This document shows, one piece after another, positions 1 through 6,202 of a stretch of 7,168 nt of DNA; position 1 is the stretch's first letter; each line of letters begins with the position of its first letter. The stretch covers positions 1-7,168 of the forward strand of contig CAMPIC010000138.1 of the NCBI GenBank assembly GCA_946886185.1, read 5' to 3'. This DNA comes from an uncultured bacterium. GTDB taxonomy: Bacteria; Eisenbacteria; RBG-16-71-46; CAIMUX01. The notes under the pieces were generated by a model that saw nothing but the letters and a program-made list of their open reading frames with translations, did not search any database and was not told the DNA's origin. Both the position numbers and the translations under genes were made by a program.

Positions 1-103
1 ACCCGAAGCGCTCGCGCGGGGAGATCTCCTCCTGCTCGGCGGCTCCGCTCGCGGCCCAGATTCCGCACATCGAGACCGCGAGAATGACCATGCGCTTGTG
101 CAC
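1..103 (-). CDS. Secreted protein of unknown function, N-terminal fragment
   Basis: Only the first 34 codons lie in the window; the rest runs off the left edge. The chosen GTG start at 103 has GGGAG 7 nt upstream, and an in-frame ATG at 91 is an alternative. The peptide begins with a short basic stretch (HKR), then a hydrophobic segment (MVILAVSMCGIWAA), then ASGAAEQEE, which reads as a Sec signal peptide with a plausible cleavage site near Ala-22. The mature part visible (EQEEISPRERFG) is too short to identify a family. The start lies 14 nt after the stop of the preceding L,D-transpeptidase gene, and its ribosome binding site sits in that gap. It is therefore very likely the next gene of the same operon and exported to the periplasm or envelope. 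The function is not known. Confidence 0.7.
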   Translation of the reverse strand, partial: MHKRMVILAVSMCGIWAASGAAEQEEISPRERFG

Positions 104-117
104 GACTCGGCTCCCGT

Positions 118-879
118 TCAAAAGATGAAGATCGGAGTACCCACCGAGGCGGCGCGATAGACCTGACGCAGATCGTCGCGTCCCACCCGGATGCACCCAT
201 GCGAAACGCTTCGTCCCAAGAGCCGCTCATAGAGCGTCCCGTGGATCATGTAGCCGTCTCCGAAATAGAGCGCGTATTCTCCCAGCACGCCATACTCGAA
301 ACGCTCGTTGGGATTGCGCGGGATGTCCTTCCCCTCTTCGAGAAAAGCCCAGTCCGGCTTCTTCCAGACCGGATTTTCGATCTTGCGCAGCACCTTGAAT
401 CGCCCGGGAGGGGTCTCGAAGGTCCACGCGCGCTCGCCGGTCTCCGCTTTGAGGAAGCGCCCGGAGCCGGAGGAGCACAGCGCCGCGAGCTCGACCTTCT
501 CGTGATCCCGGAGATAGATGCGGTTGTTCACCCGGTCGACGACGATGTACTTGCCGCGAGGGATATCGGCACCCATCGCGCGTGTGAGCGCCTTCTGCTC
601 CGATTCCAGATTCCGGATCCGGCCCGCGAGCTGGTCTTCAGGAACCACCTCCACCTCGGCGCCACGGACGGGCGGCACCGTGAGCGGCTGGTAGTCATAG
701 CCGGCGCTCAGGATCACCACCCCCACCAGGAGCAGCGCCAGCAGCGGCCACTTCGGCAGGCTCCAACGCCGGCGCGACTGCCGGTGCGTGCGGAGCCACT
801 CTTCGAAACCGGTCGCGTCGAGCGCGGCGGTCTGCTGCAATCGGGCTCCCGTGGGCGCGCCCGGAATCTCCTGTTTCAT
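118..879 (-). CDS. Membrane-anchored L,D-transpeptidase (YkuD domain)
   Basis: This is a 253-residue protein. The ATG at 879 is chosen because a GGAG-type ribosome binding site (GTGGAGAAACC) precedes it; the longer open frame upstream would run into the previous gene. Residues 1-43 are polar and basic, 44-61 form one hydrophobic segment (WPLLALLLVGVVILSAGY), and 78-105 are probably helical. From about 108 to the end it is a YkuD catalytic domain. It has the motif H213-G-T and the catalytic signature SHGCIR with His-227, Cys-229 and Arg-231. YkuD enzymes use the cysteine to form 3-3 cross-links in peptidoglycan or to attach proteins to it. The single N-terminal segment would place the catalytic domain in the periplasm. 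It lies 52 nt after another YkuD gene and 14 nt before a gene for a secreted protein, so an envelope operon is likely. The exact reaction (cross-linking or protein anchoring) cannot be told from sequence. Confidence 0.9.
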   Translation of the reverse strand: MKQEIPGAPTGARLQQTAALDATGFEEWLRTHRQSRRRWSLPKWPLLALLLVGVVILSAGYDYQPLTVPPVRGAEVEVVPEDQLAGRIRNLESEQKALTRAMGADIPRGKYIVVDRVNNRIYLRDHEKVELAALCSSGSGRFLKAETGERAWTFETPPGRFKVLRKIENPVWKKPDWAFLEEGKDIPRNPNERFEYGVLGEYALYFGDGYMIHGTLYERLLGRSVSHGCIRVGRDDLRQVYRAASVGTPIFIF

Positions 880-931
880 CGATGGTTTCTCCACGCTCGG
901 TCTCGATCCAGTCAGTTCGATGCAACTCAGC

Positions 932-2158
932 TCAGTTCCGATCGAACCCGTCTCCGGGGTCCCCTTTTTGAAGCAGGCGCGAGAAGATGCCGTCCTGCCC
1001 GTCCCCGCCCACGATCGTGACCGGGGTCCCGACTTTCGCGTGCTTGAAGAGCTCGTCCATGTCCCGATTCGACAGAGCCACGCATCCTCGGGTCCAGTCC
1101 TGACCTCGACCCCCTTCGCCATGGATCTCGATCAATCCGCCGGGGCTGGCGCCGCGGGGAACGGCCCCCTCTTTCTTGAGGCGCGCGAACCGAGCCAGAT
1201 CGTCGGAGTTCGGATAATTGATCTCGAGCGCGCGATGATACCGCGAATGGCCGACGTCCTTGCGGACGGTGATCTTGTACTTCCCTTCCGGGGTCGCTTC
1301 ATCTCCCGCGCGGACCTTGTCGCGCGCCTTGTTGCTCCCCATGTCCGCGTGGAAGGTGCGGACTTCACGACCGCCCCGGTACAGGGCCAGTTTGTTCTTT
1401 TCCTTGTACACCACGATCGCATAATCGCCGGTTCGGCGCGACCAGGCGAGGGTTTCCTGGACCCAGCTGCGCCACCGCTCGACCAGCTCCGTATCGACGA
1501 AACGGCTCGCGACCGAGAGGGCGGATCCGCGCGCTTCGTCCAAGACCACTTCGGCGCGCGCCGCCAAGGCCCGCGCTTCCGCGAACTTCTCGTTCGCATA
1601 GGCTGCTTCCGCGTCGCGCAGCAGCTGGGTCGCCCGCCGCAGGGAGCGGGCATCGGCCGCATCGGGCCGGACGCGATAATGGAGCGACTTCAGCTGGAGC
1701 TGCGCCGCCTGGATTTCCCCCAATTGCGCGCGCGCGTGATCGGCCGCCTCCTGCCGCCGGGTTCGAGCCAGCTCCTCGGTGACGCGAGACAGCGAATCGG
1801 CGAATCGAAACCCGTCGCGGGCCGCGCGAAAGTCGCGGAAAAATGGAAGGCGCCCCTCCTGGCGGAGCATCTCGTGGCGCGAAGTCTCGAGTCGCAGCTC
1901 CGCGTCCTCGAGCTCGAGGGGAGCCCATTCCTCCGCGCCGGCGTCCACGGCGCTCTGATAGGCCAGCGTGGCGGCATTCGCGCTGTGCCGGGGGGGGGTG
2001 CCACGACCACCGCGGTCGGAAGCAACGATCCAGGCGCAAACAGACAGCGCGAGCACCAGTATCCCCACCGGGATCGGCCAGCGACGCCGCTTCCGGACCG
2101 GGCGGCTCAGGAACGCTTCGGGAGCTGCCTCATAGTCGAGTGAAGAACGTGGTGCCAT
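932..2158 (-). CDS. L,D-transpeptidase with N-terminal DUF4398-like helical region
   Basis: This is a 408-residue protein. Residues 21-27 are strongly basic (VRKRRRW) and 28-46 form a membrane segment, giving an N-in, periplasm-out topology. Residues 60-215 are alanine/glutamate/arginine-rich and helical. They include AGAEEWAPLELEDAELRL, which resembles the start of DUF4398 domains (an AP-x-EL-x2-A pattern). Residues 246-383 form a YkuD domain with catalytic IEIHG (His-346) and TRGCVAL (Cys-359), so the usual arginine after the Cys is replaced by Ala, as in many ErfK/YafK-type members. The ATG at 2158 is the first methionine giving a sensible N-terminus, but its ribosome binding site is weak (GGAG about 15 nt upstream), so the start is less certain. 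A run of nine C residues (coding strand; 1990-1998) falls at residues 54-57, just after the membrane segment. The DUF4398-like helix echoes the upstream lipoprotein and suggests a shared partner or binding surface; that is inference. Confidence 0.88.
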   Translation of the reverse strand: MAPRSSLDYEAAPEAFLSRPVRKRRRWPIPVGILVLALSVCAWIVASDRGGRGTPPRHSANAATLAYQSAVDAGAEEWAPLELEDAELRLETSRHEMLRQEGRLPFFRDFRAARDGFRFADSLSRVTEELARTRRQEAADHARAQLGEIQAAQLQLKSLHYRVRPDAADARSLRRATQLLRDAEAAYANEKFAEARALAARAEVVLDEARGSALSVASRFVDTELVERWRSWVQETLAWSRRTGDYAIVVYKEKNKLALYRGGREVRTFHADMGSNKARDKVRAGDEATPEGKYKITVRKDVGHSRYHRALEINYPNSDDLARFARLKKEGAVPRGASPGGLIEIHGEGGRGQDWTRGCVALSNRDMDELFKHAKVGTPVTIVGGDGQDGIFSRLLQKGDPGDGFDRN

Positions 2159-2214
2159 GGAAATTCGACTCTGCTCCGCGATGGGGCGGCACGCTGCGCC
2201 TGCCGTAATGCATC

Positions 2215-2246
2215 GACGAGCCGCGCCGACTTGGACGCGACTCGTC
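2215..2246 (-). other. Intercistronic RNA hairpin B ahead of the L,D-transpeptidase gene
   Basis: An 11-nt arm at 2215-2225 and its complement at 2236-2246 enclose a 10-nt loop. The one imperfect position is C·A on the plus strand but becomes a G·U pair in a minus-strand transcript. The structure therefore fits RNA made with the envelope genes. No T run follows. It may be an mRNA processing or stability element, or may influence translation of the downstream transpeptidase. Confidence 0.5.
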
Positions 2247-2252
2247 GCCGTG

Positions 2253-2282
2253 AGAACTCTCGAGACAAGAACTCTCGAGACA
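2253..2282. repeat. Two perfect tandem 15-bp repeats with a TCTCGAGA palindrome
   Basis: AGAACTCTCGAGACA occurs twice head to tail without a gap. Each copy contains the 8-bp palindrome TCTCGAGA (2258-2265 and 2273-2280). The two palindromes can pair with each other in RNA, giving an 8-bp stem with a 7-nt loop. As DNA they could equally be a double operator. They sit between hairpins A and B in the gap between the lipoprotein and transpeptidase genes. Confidence 0.7.
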
Positions 2283-2303
2283 GTGTCGGGTTCGAAAGGT
2301 TTC

Positions 2304-2333
2304 GGCCGGATCCGGATCCTGCCGGACCCGGCC
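2304..2333 (-). terminator. Strong hairpin A just after the lipoprotein gene (partial terminator or stabiliser)
   Basis: Twelve-nt arms at 2304-2315 and 2322-2333 enclose a 6-nt loop. In a minus-strand transcript every position pairs, one as G·U; on the plus strand that position is a C·A mismatch. The hairpin starts 12 nt after the lipoprotein stop codon. The sequence following it in the transcript is GAAACCTTTCG, without a proper U run, so it is not a textbook intrinsic terminator. It could reduce read-through into the transpeptidase genes or protect the 3' end of an abundant lipoprotein mRNA. Confidence 0.55.
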
Positions 2334-2345
2334 ATCGCCGTATGC

Positions 2346-2966
2346 TCAGTTTCCGGCTCGCGCCTTCGCCTGCATCGTGCTCGCCGATTCGATCGCCATC
2401 TGCGTTTCGTTCATGGAAGCCATGAGCGATTGCATCTTGGTCATGGCCGACTTGTACTGCCCAGCATCGTACATCTGCTGTGCCGAGGCCATATTCGCCT
2501 CCATCTCCGCGACATCCTGCTCCATCATCTTGATGTCGGCGGCGCTTCCCTTGCCCTTGGGCGCGTTCGCAACCGCCATCTTGACCTGCTCGAGCTTGAC
2601 GCTCGCTTCCTGCAAGGCGGTCTCGACCTGGGTCTTCATCGCCTCCTTGGCCTGCGCTCCCGTGGTCTTGGCCTGCTCGGCCTGCGTCTGCACGCTCGTT
2701 GCCATGGTCTTCGCCTGGTCGTACTTCCGGCGGAAGGCCATCTTCTCTTCCTGTGTCTGCAGCTCCGCCTCGAGCGCCGCGTACTGCTGGTTCACGTTGT
2801 CCAGCGCCTCGGGAGCATACTCACGAGCGTCGGACTGCCGGGCTTCTTCCAACGCTGCCTTGGCCGCCTCGATCTCTTGCGTCGGCGGCTTTTGGCAGGC
2901 CGCGCCGAACAGCACGATACCGACCGACAATGCGCACAACGTGAGGGATCTGGTCATAACTCTCAT
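2346..2966 (-). CDS. DUF4398-like alanine/glutamine-rich predicted lipoprotein
   Basis: This is a 206-residue protein. The ATG at 2966 is preferred because AAGGA lies 9 nt upstream; an ATG at 2957 and a TTG at 2975 are in-frame alternatives. Residues 5-23 form a signal peptide ending in FGAAC, with Cys-24 as the probable lipidated residue. The -3 position is Gly rather than the usual Leu, so the lipobox is atypical. The mature protein is almost wholly helical and rich in Ala, Gln, Glu, Met and Lys. Residues 30-70 contain the DUF4398-type pattern IEAAKAALEEARQSDA…EYAPEALDNV, and later stretches (85-130, 145-200) look like long amphipathic helices or coiled coil. It is the first gene of the envelope cluster, upstream of two L,D-transpeptidases. 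By analogy with Braun lipoprotein (Lpp) and the L,D-transpeptidases that attach it in E. coli, it could be a peptidoglycan-facing partner or substrate. However, the C-terminus ends KARAGN rather than in a terminal Lys, so the analogy is only suggestive. Confidence 0.85.
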   Translation of the reverse strand: MRVMTRSLTLCALSVGIVLFGAACQKPPTQEIEAAKAALEEARQSDAREYAPEALDNVNQQYAALEAELQTQEEKMAFRRKYDQAKTMATSVQTQAEQAKTTGAQAKEAMKTQVETALQEASVKLEQVKMAVANAPKGKGSAADIKMMEQDVAEMEANMASAQQMYDAGQYKSAMTKMQSLMASMNETQMAIESASTMQAKARAGN

Positions 2967-3110
2967 TTGCTCCAATCCTTGTTCGTGCGGTCGAAGCGGC
3001 AGCGACCGCGCGTCACTTTTCCTCGTTCTCCCCTGTCGCCGAGGTCCGGAGAAACCGGCTCGCTCGGGGCGCCGCCCGCTGCCGTTAGCGGAGCTTTGTT
3101 GACGCGTACA

Positions 3111-3140
3111 ACCATAGTGCCGGAGCGCCAGCTACACCAA
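3111..3140 (-). promoter_or_regulatory. Candidate sigma-70-type promoter for the envelope operon
   Basis: On the minus strand TTGGTG (3140-3135) and TATGGT (3116-3111) are separated by 18 nt. This would start transcription near 3104 and give a leader of about 140 nt before the lipoprotein ATG. The matches to TTGACA/TATAAT are partial. The inverted tetramers GTTG (3098-3101) and CAAC (3109-3112) flank ACGCGT near the predicted start and could be an operator. This is a weak call made by eye. Confidence 0.3.
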
Positions 3141-3273
3141 TGCATTCCGGCAATTCGTTGGAGCATTGGAACTTGATGATGCAGTTCCGCAGGATGCGAT
3201 CCCGCTACACCTCCGAGTGGAACGGAGTTCGGCTACCGATTTCTTGTCCGTACGTTTGCAAGTACTGTTTTTG

Positions 3274-3339
3274 GCCGGAAAGCATCCAAAAATCGGAAAT
3301 TCATTTCCTATTTCCGGCGGTACGGGCAAAAATCGGAAA
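3274..3339. repeat. Nested inverted repeats and a 13-bp direct repeat
   Basis: GCCGGAAA (3274-3281) is the exact complement of TTTCCGGC (3311-3318). Inside it GGAAAT-tc-ATTTCC (3295-3308) is a second inverted repeat. CAAAAATCGGAAA occurs at 3287-3299 and again at 3327-3339, exactly 40 bp apart. The block lies in the A/T-richer intergenic stretch. It could be a remnant of a small mobile element or a regulatory block; no transposase is visible. Confidence 0.6.
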
Positions 3340-3382
3340 CGAACGTTCTTGCGGATCCTGCAAAGGTTGGCGCAATTACAAA

Positions 3383-3410
3383 GCCGGCGTGGAACTGCTC
3401 CGACGCCGGC
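3383..3410 (-). terminator. Probable intrinsic terminator of the ATP-grasp gene
   Basis: GCCGGCGT and ACGCCGGC form a perfect 8-bp stem (3383-3390 with 3403-3410). The 12-nt interior can pair further as GGA/TCC with one bulge. Read on the minus strand it is followed by TTTGTAATT, a short and imperfect U tract. It lies about 52 nt after the ATP-grasp stop codon, the expected place for its transcript to end. Confidence 0.55.
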
Positions 3411-3461
3411 AGGCGGACTGCGCGCTCATCTTGTTGTATGTCAATCGTTTACGCCAGAAGA

Positions 3462-4679
3462 TCAACCGGCGTACGCTTTGACGGTGCGACCCAGGAAGTC
3501 CATCATCCCCCGCAACGTGTCGAAATCAGGGTGGCGGAGCCGGATCCAGGTGTTGACCAGCCAGCCTTTCTCCAGCGGCAAGGTGGGCGAGCCCGGAGCC
3601 GGGATCTCTGCTTCATAGATCCACTCGCCGCACTGCCGCTGCGCCTCCTGGAGGCCGTCGTGCCCCAGATAGCGCCCGTCGCGATCCGGCCGGATCTGGA
3701 TCGATCCGGTGGAGAAACGCCCGCTCGGCTTTTCTCGCGTCTTTCCGAAGAGGACGACCGACGCCCACTCGCGGTAGACGTCGAGCTCGTGCGCGACGCG
3801 ATACAGATCCCAGATCTTCTCACCCGCGGGACGCGCGCCGATTTCGGAGAAGCGGAGCCCTTTGCTGCCGAAGAACCACTCCATGTGCGTCGCGGTGCGA
3901 TCGAGACCGAGCGCCGCGTTGACCGTCTCTCCGAGACGGCGCAGCTCGGCATAGTCCGCGGTTTCGATGCGGTTGGTGTGCGCGATTTGGGGAGTGATGC
4001 GCCGATCCCCGAGCGCCGCCAGACACCCCGGAAAGTAGTGCGATGCGAAATCGTGGACGATGCGGCCGTCCGCCACCAGCGTGTCATAGAACCCTTCGTG
4101 ACCATCCACGAACTCCTCGATCGCGAGGAGACCGCCCGCTTTCCTTCCGTCGTCCAGCCGCTTCGCCAACTCAGCCGCGTTTTCCACCTTGTGCGTCCCG
4201 AGTGAGCCGAAACCGGCGCGCGGCTTCACGATGACGGGATATCCGACTCTCTCCACGAAGGCGAGCGCTTCCTGTTCCGAGGAAACGGCGATCGACTGTG
4301 CGCAGGGAACACCGTGGCCGCGCAGGAACTCCTGCATCGCCGCCTTGTCGCGGCACAGCGTCGCTGTTCGCTTGGACAGGCCGGGCAACCCCAGAGACTC
4401 GCGCAGCTCCGCGGCGGGGATCACGAGCGGCTCGTCGATCGTCTCGACGCGCGTCAGGGGAGCGCGGGATCCCAGGCGCCGCGCGGCCTCGAGTACCTGG
4501 GCCGGATCGAATAGGCTGCGCACAGGCTCGTAGGCATCGAGCAGCTCCCGCAGCCTCGCCGCCAGCTTTTCAGTGGGCGCATGACCGGCGGCGCTCACAC
4601 GCGCGCCCGACTCTTTCAGCCCTCGAATGAACTCATGGTTGTAGACGTGCGTCTCGGGCGCGAGGAATAGAACGTGCAT
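3462..4679 (-). CDS. ATP-grasp domain ligase of unknown substrate
   Basis: This is a 405-residue protein. The ATG at 4679 has GGAG 6 nt upstream, which decides the start over a longer open frame that would run through the tandem repeats. Residues 1-100 form a Rossmann-like pre-ATP-grasp domain (MHVLFLAP…). Residues 104-300 form the ATP-grasp fold. VGYPVIVKPRAGFGSLG (145-161) matches the nucleotide-binding strand, lysine and glycine-rich loop. EEFVDG (188-193) matches the adenine-contact strand. MEWFF…RFSEIGARPAG (266-286) carries the metal-binding Glu-278 and the E-x2-x-R motif typical of carboxylate-amine ligases and biotin carboxylase-like enzymes. Residues 320-405 form a C-terminal beta domain. 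Such enzymes activate a carboxylate as acyl-phosphate and join it to an amine or thiol. The substrate cannot be inferred: no biosynthetic partner is adjacent, and the gene is transcribed alone, divergently from the threonine genes. Confidence 0.85.
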   Translation of the reverse strand: MHVLFLAPETHVYNHEFIRGLKESGARVSAAGHAPTEKLAARLRELLDAYEPVRSLFDPAQVLEAARRLGSRAPLTRVETIDEPLVIPAAELRESLGLPGLSKRTATLCRDKAAMQEFLRGHGVPCAQSIAVSSEQEALAFVERVGYPVIVKPRAGFGSLGTHKVENAAELAKRLDDGRKAGGLLAIEEFVDGHEGFYDTLVADGRIVHDFASHYFPGCLAALGDRRITPQIAHTNRIETADYAELRRLGETVNAALGLDRTATHMEWFFGSKGLRFSEIGARPAGEKIWDLYRVAHELDVYREWASVVLFGKTREKPSGRFSTGSIQIRPDRDGRYLGHDGLQEAQRQCGEWIYEAEIPAPGSPTLPLEKGWLVNTWIRLRHPDFDTLRGMMDFLGRTVKAYAG

Positions 4680-4789
4680 CGATGACTCCGGCAGGTGGAC
4701 GTTGGCCTGGCGTGATGCGCCCACGACTCTAGCGGTTTCCCCATCGCCGGGGCCATGACTGCTGTCCGGTTCCGCGTTCCGATGATGGC

Positions 4790-4994
4790 GCCGCCGATTG
4801 ACCGGTCCCGTCTTCGGCGAACGGAACCACGCCGCCGATCGACCGGTCCCGTCTTCGGCGAACGGAACCACGCCGCCGATCGACCGGTCTCGTCTTCGGC
4901 GAACGGAACCAAGCCGCCGCTCGACCGGTCGCGACTGCGGCGAACGGAACCCCGCCGCCGATCGACCGGTCTCGACTTCGGCGAGGGCGGGACC
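4790..4994. repeat. Array of five tandem 41-bp repeats with internal inverted repeats
   Basis: Units begin at 4790, 4831, 4872, 4913 and 4954, exactly 41 bp apart and without spacers. Units 1-3 differ by only one to a few bases; units 4 and 5 are more diverged. Each unit carries CGCCGA (unit positions 3-8) and its complement TCGGCG (positions 25-30), flanking an 8-bp palindrome GACCGGTC (positions 11-18). In unit 4 position 8 changes A to C and position 25 changes T to G, so the inverted repeat is kept by a paired substitution. The array could be a protein-binding array or a structured minisatellite. Its place between divergent promoters favours a regulatory role, but this is not shown. Confidence 0.85.
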
Positions 4995-5094
4995 ATGTCA
5001 CCGTACGTGTTCCTGCAACGCAAGGGACGATATCCCCCGTCTTCGTTCGGCGACGGGATGGAGGATCGCCTCGGTCCGCAGGCCCTTCGATTCC

Positions 5095-5124
5095 TTGGCT
5101 CGCCCGCCTCGGTTGAGGCACAAT
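5095..5124 (+). promoter_or_regulatory. tdh: Candidate promoter of the threonine dehydrogenase gene
   Basis: TTGGCT (5095-5100) and CACAAT (5119-5124) are 18 nt apart, each matching the sigma-70 consensus at four of six positions. Transcription would start near 5131, about 27 nt before the ATG. This leaves room for the strong ribosome binding site AGGAG at 5147-5151. Found by eye; moderate to low certainty. Confidence 0.35.
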
Positions 5125-5157
5125 CCGGCTTCGATCCAAACCCTACAGGAGCCTGGA

Positions 5158-6177
5158 ATGCGCAAGCCTGTCGTACTGATCACTGGCGCCAATGGAGAGC
5201 TCGGACACGGACTCATCGAAGCGATGAGCCAGGAAGGCCACGATGGACTGCTCGGCCTCGACCTGGTTCCGATCGAAAAAGAGATCCGGGGACGCTGCCG
5301 CGAAACCTTCGTGGGCGACATCCTCGACCGCCCCTTCATGGTGCGGCTCGTCAGCCAGTACGAAGTGCGGGAGATCTACCACCTTGCGGCGCTCCTCTCG
5401 ACCCGCGCGGAGTTCACCCCCGACACGGCCCACCGCGTCAATGTCGAAGGGACCCTCAACCTGCTCCAGATCGCGCTCGAGCAGTCGAGTTGGAGAGGAG
5501 AGCCGGTCAAGTTCCTGTTCCCCTCCTCGATCGCGGTCTACGGGTTGCCCGACCTCGCCACGAAACGCTCCGCCGGTCCCATTCCGGAGCACCTGTGGAC
5601 CAGCCCGACCACCATGTATGGATGCAACAAGCTCTATTGCGAAAATCTGGGCCGTTACTACGCGCGCTACTACCGCCAGCTCGCGGAAGCGGAGGATCGG
5701 CGCGCCGTGGACTTCCGCGCGATCCGGTTTCCCGGGCTCATCAGCGCCACCACCATGCCCACCGGAGGCACGAGCGATTACGGACCGGAGATGATTCACG
5801 CGGCCGCCAAGGGAGAGGGCTACGCCTGCTTCGTGCGCCCGGACACGGTCATCCCGTTCATGGCGATGCCCGACGCGGTGACAGGTCTTCTGCGCCTCGC
5901 GCGCGCCGATCGGACCACGCTCTCCACCTGCGTGTACAACATTTCCGCCTTCAGCTTGAGCGCGGAGGACTTCCAGATCCGCGTCGTGAAGGCATTTCCG
6001 AACGCCGACATCACGTTCCAACCCCATCTCAAGCGACAGGCGATCGTCGATACCTGGCCGGCGGAGGTGGACGACCGCGCCGCTCGCAAGGACTGGGGAT
6101 TCCATCCGGAGTACGACATCGAGCGCGCCTTCGGGGAGTACCTGTTCCCGACCATCCGCCAGCGGTACCAGCGCTGA
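5158..6177 (+). CDS. tdh: L-threonine 3-dehydrogenase, short-chain (SDR/epimerase-like) type
   Basis: This is a 339-residue protein. The ATG at 5158 has AGGAG 6 nt upstream, which fixes the start. The N-terminus has the NAD-binding motif TGANGELG (9-16), then GDILD (53-57), IYHLAA (73-78) and the catalytic serine region FPSSIAVYG (121-129). The catalytic pair Y154-x3-K158 lies in MYGCNK. The C-terminal half carries features I associate with SDR-type threonine dehydrogenases rather than sugar epimerases: FPGLIS (191-196), GGTSDY (203-208), RQAIVDTWP (293-301) and ARKDWGF (309-315). The enzyme would oxidise L-threonine to 2-amino-3-oxobutyrate with NAD+, which 2-amino-3-ketobutyrate CoA ligase (Kbl; not in this window) would cleave to glycine and acetyl-CoA. 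The family is cytoplasmic and usually about 310-320 residues, so this one is slightly long, with an extra stretch around 174-184. Its position just upstream of the thrS leader fits a threonine theme. A related NAD-dependent epimerase with another substrate is the main alternative. Confidence 0.85.
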   Translation: MRKPVVLITGANGELGHGLIEAMSQEGHDGLLGLDLVPIEKEIRGRCRETFVGDILDRPFMVRLVSQYEVREIYHLAALLSTRAEFTPDTAHRVNVEGTLNLLQIALEQSSWRGEPVKFLFPSSIAVYGLPDLATKRSAGPIPEHLWTSPTTMYGCNKLYCENLGRYYARYYRQLAEAEDRRAVDFRAIRFPGLISATTMPTGGTSDYGPEMIHAAAKGEGYACFVRPDTVIPFMAMPDAVTGLLRLARADRTTLSTCVYNISAFSLSAEDFQIRVVKAFPNADITFQPHLKRQAIVDTWPAEVDDRAARKDWGFHPEYDIERAFGEYLFPTIRQRYQR

Positions 6178-6202
6178 CCGCGACCGGCTCACCGGCGCTG
6201 GG

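Larger units (their letters stand above)
2967..3461. other. Gene-free region of higher A/T content between the lipoprotein and ATP-grasp genes
   Basis: No convincing gene is seen in these 495 bp. Roughly from 3140 to 3460 the sequence is visibly richer in A/T than its neighbours. It contains a candidate minus-strand promoter near 3111-3140, nested inverted repeats at 3274-3318, a 13-bp direct repeat 40 bp apart, and a terminator hairpin at 3383-3410. The interval upstream of the lipoprotein start (2967-3110) would be its 5' leader, and I see no known riboswitch there. Confidence 0.6.
4680..5157. other. Divergent intergenic region (ATP-grasp gene / threonine dehydrogenase)
   Basis: This 478-bp spacer separates two divergently transcribed genes and must hold both promoters. 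Most of it is the 41-bp tandem array (4790-4994). A degenerate copy of the repeat core is possible at about 4764-4789. At 5036-5057 CCCGTC and GACGGG form a hairpin whose sequence resembles the repeat core with a 4-nt insertion, perhaps an eroded copy. CCCC-atcgcc-GGGG occurs at 4739-4752. The open frames through the array are in all phases because 41 is not a multiple of three, so it is not coding. Confidence 0.65.

Noticed and set aside
788..2143. Long plus-strand open frame (451 codons)
   Set aside because: It lies opposite the two L,D-transpeptidase genes, whose motifs are unmistakable on the minus strand. Its product is Arg/Pro-rich with no recognisable domain, as expected of an antisense frame in high-GC DNA.
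3140..3481. 113-codon plus-strand frame with paired cysteines (CPYVCKYC, CGSC)
   Set aside because: There is no ribosome binding site and no recognisable family. It crosses the inverted repeats and the ATP-grasp terminator and overlaps the end of the ATP-grasp gene. The cysteine spacing is probably chance.
4790..4994. CRISPR array
   Set aside because: The 41-bp units are directly adjacent with no spacers, and no cas genes are nearby.
6178..6200. Intrinsic terminator directly after tdh
   Set aside because: CCGGCTCACCGG and CAGCGC/GCGCTG can pair weakly, but no U run follows.
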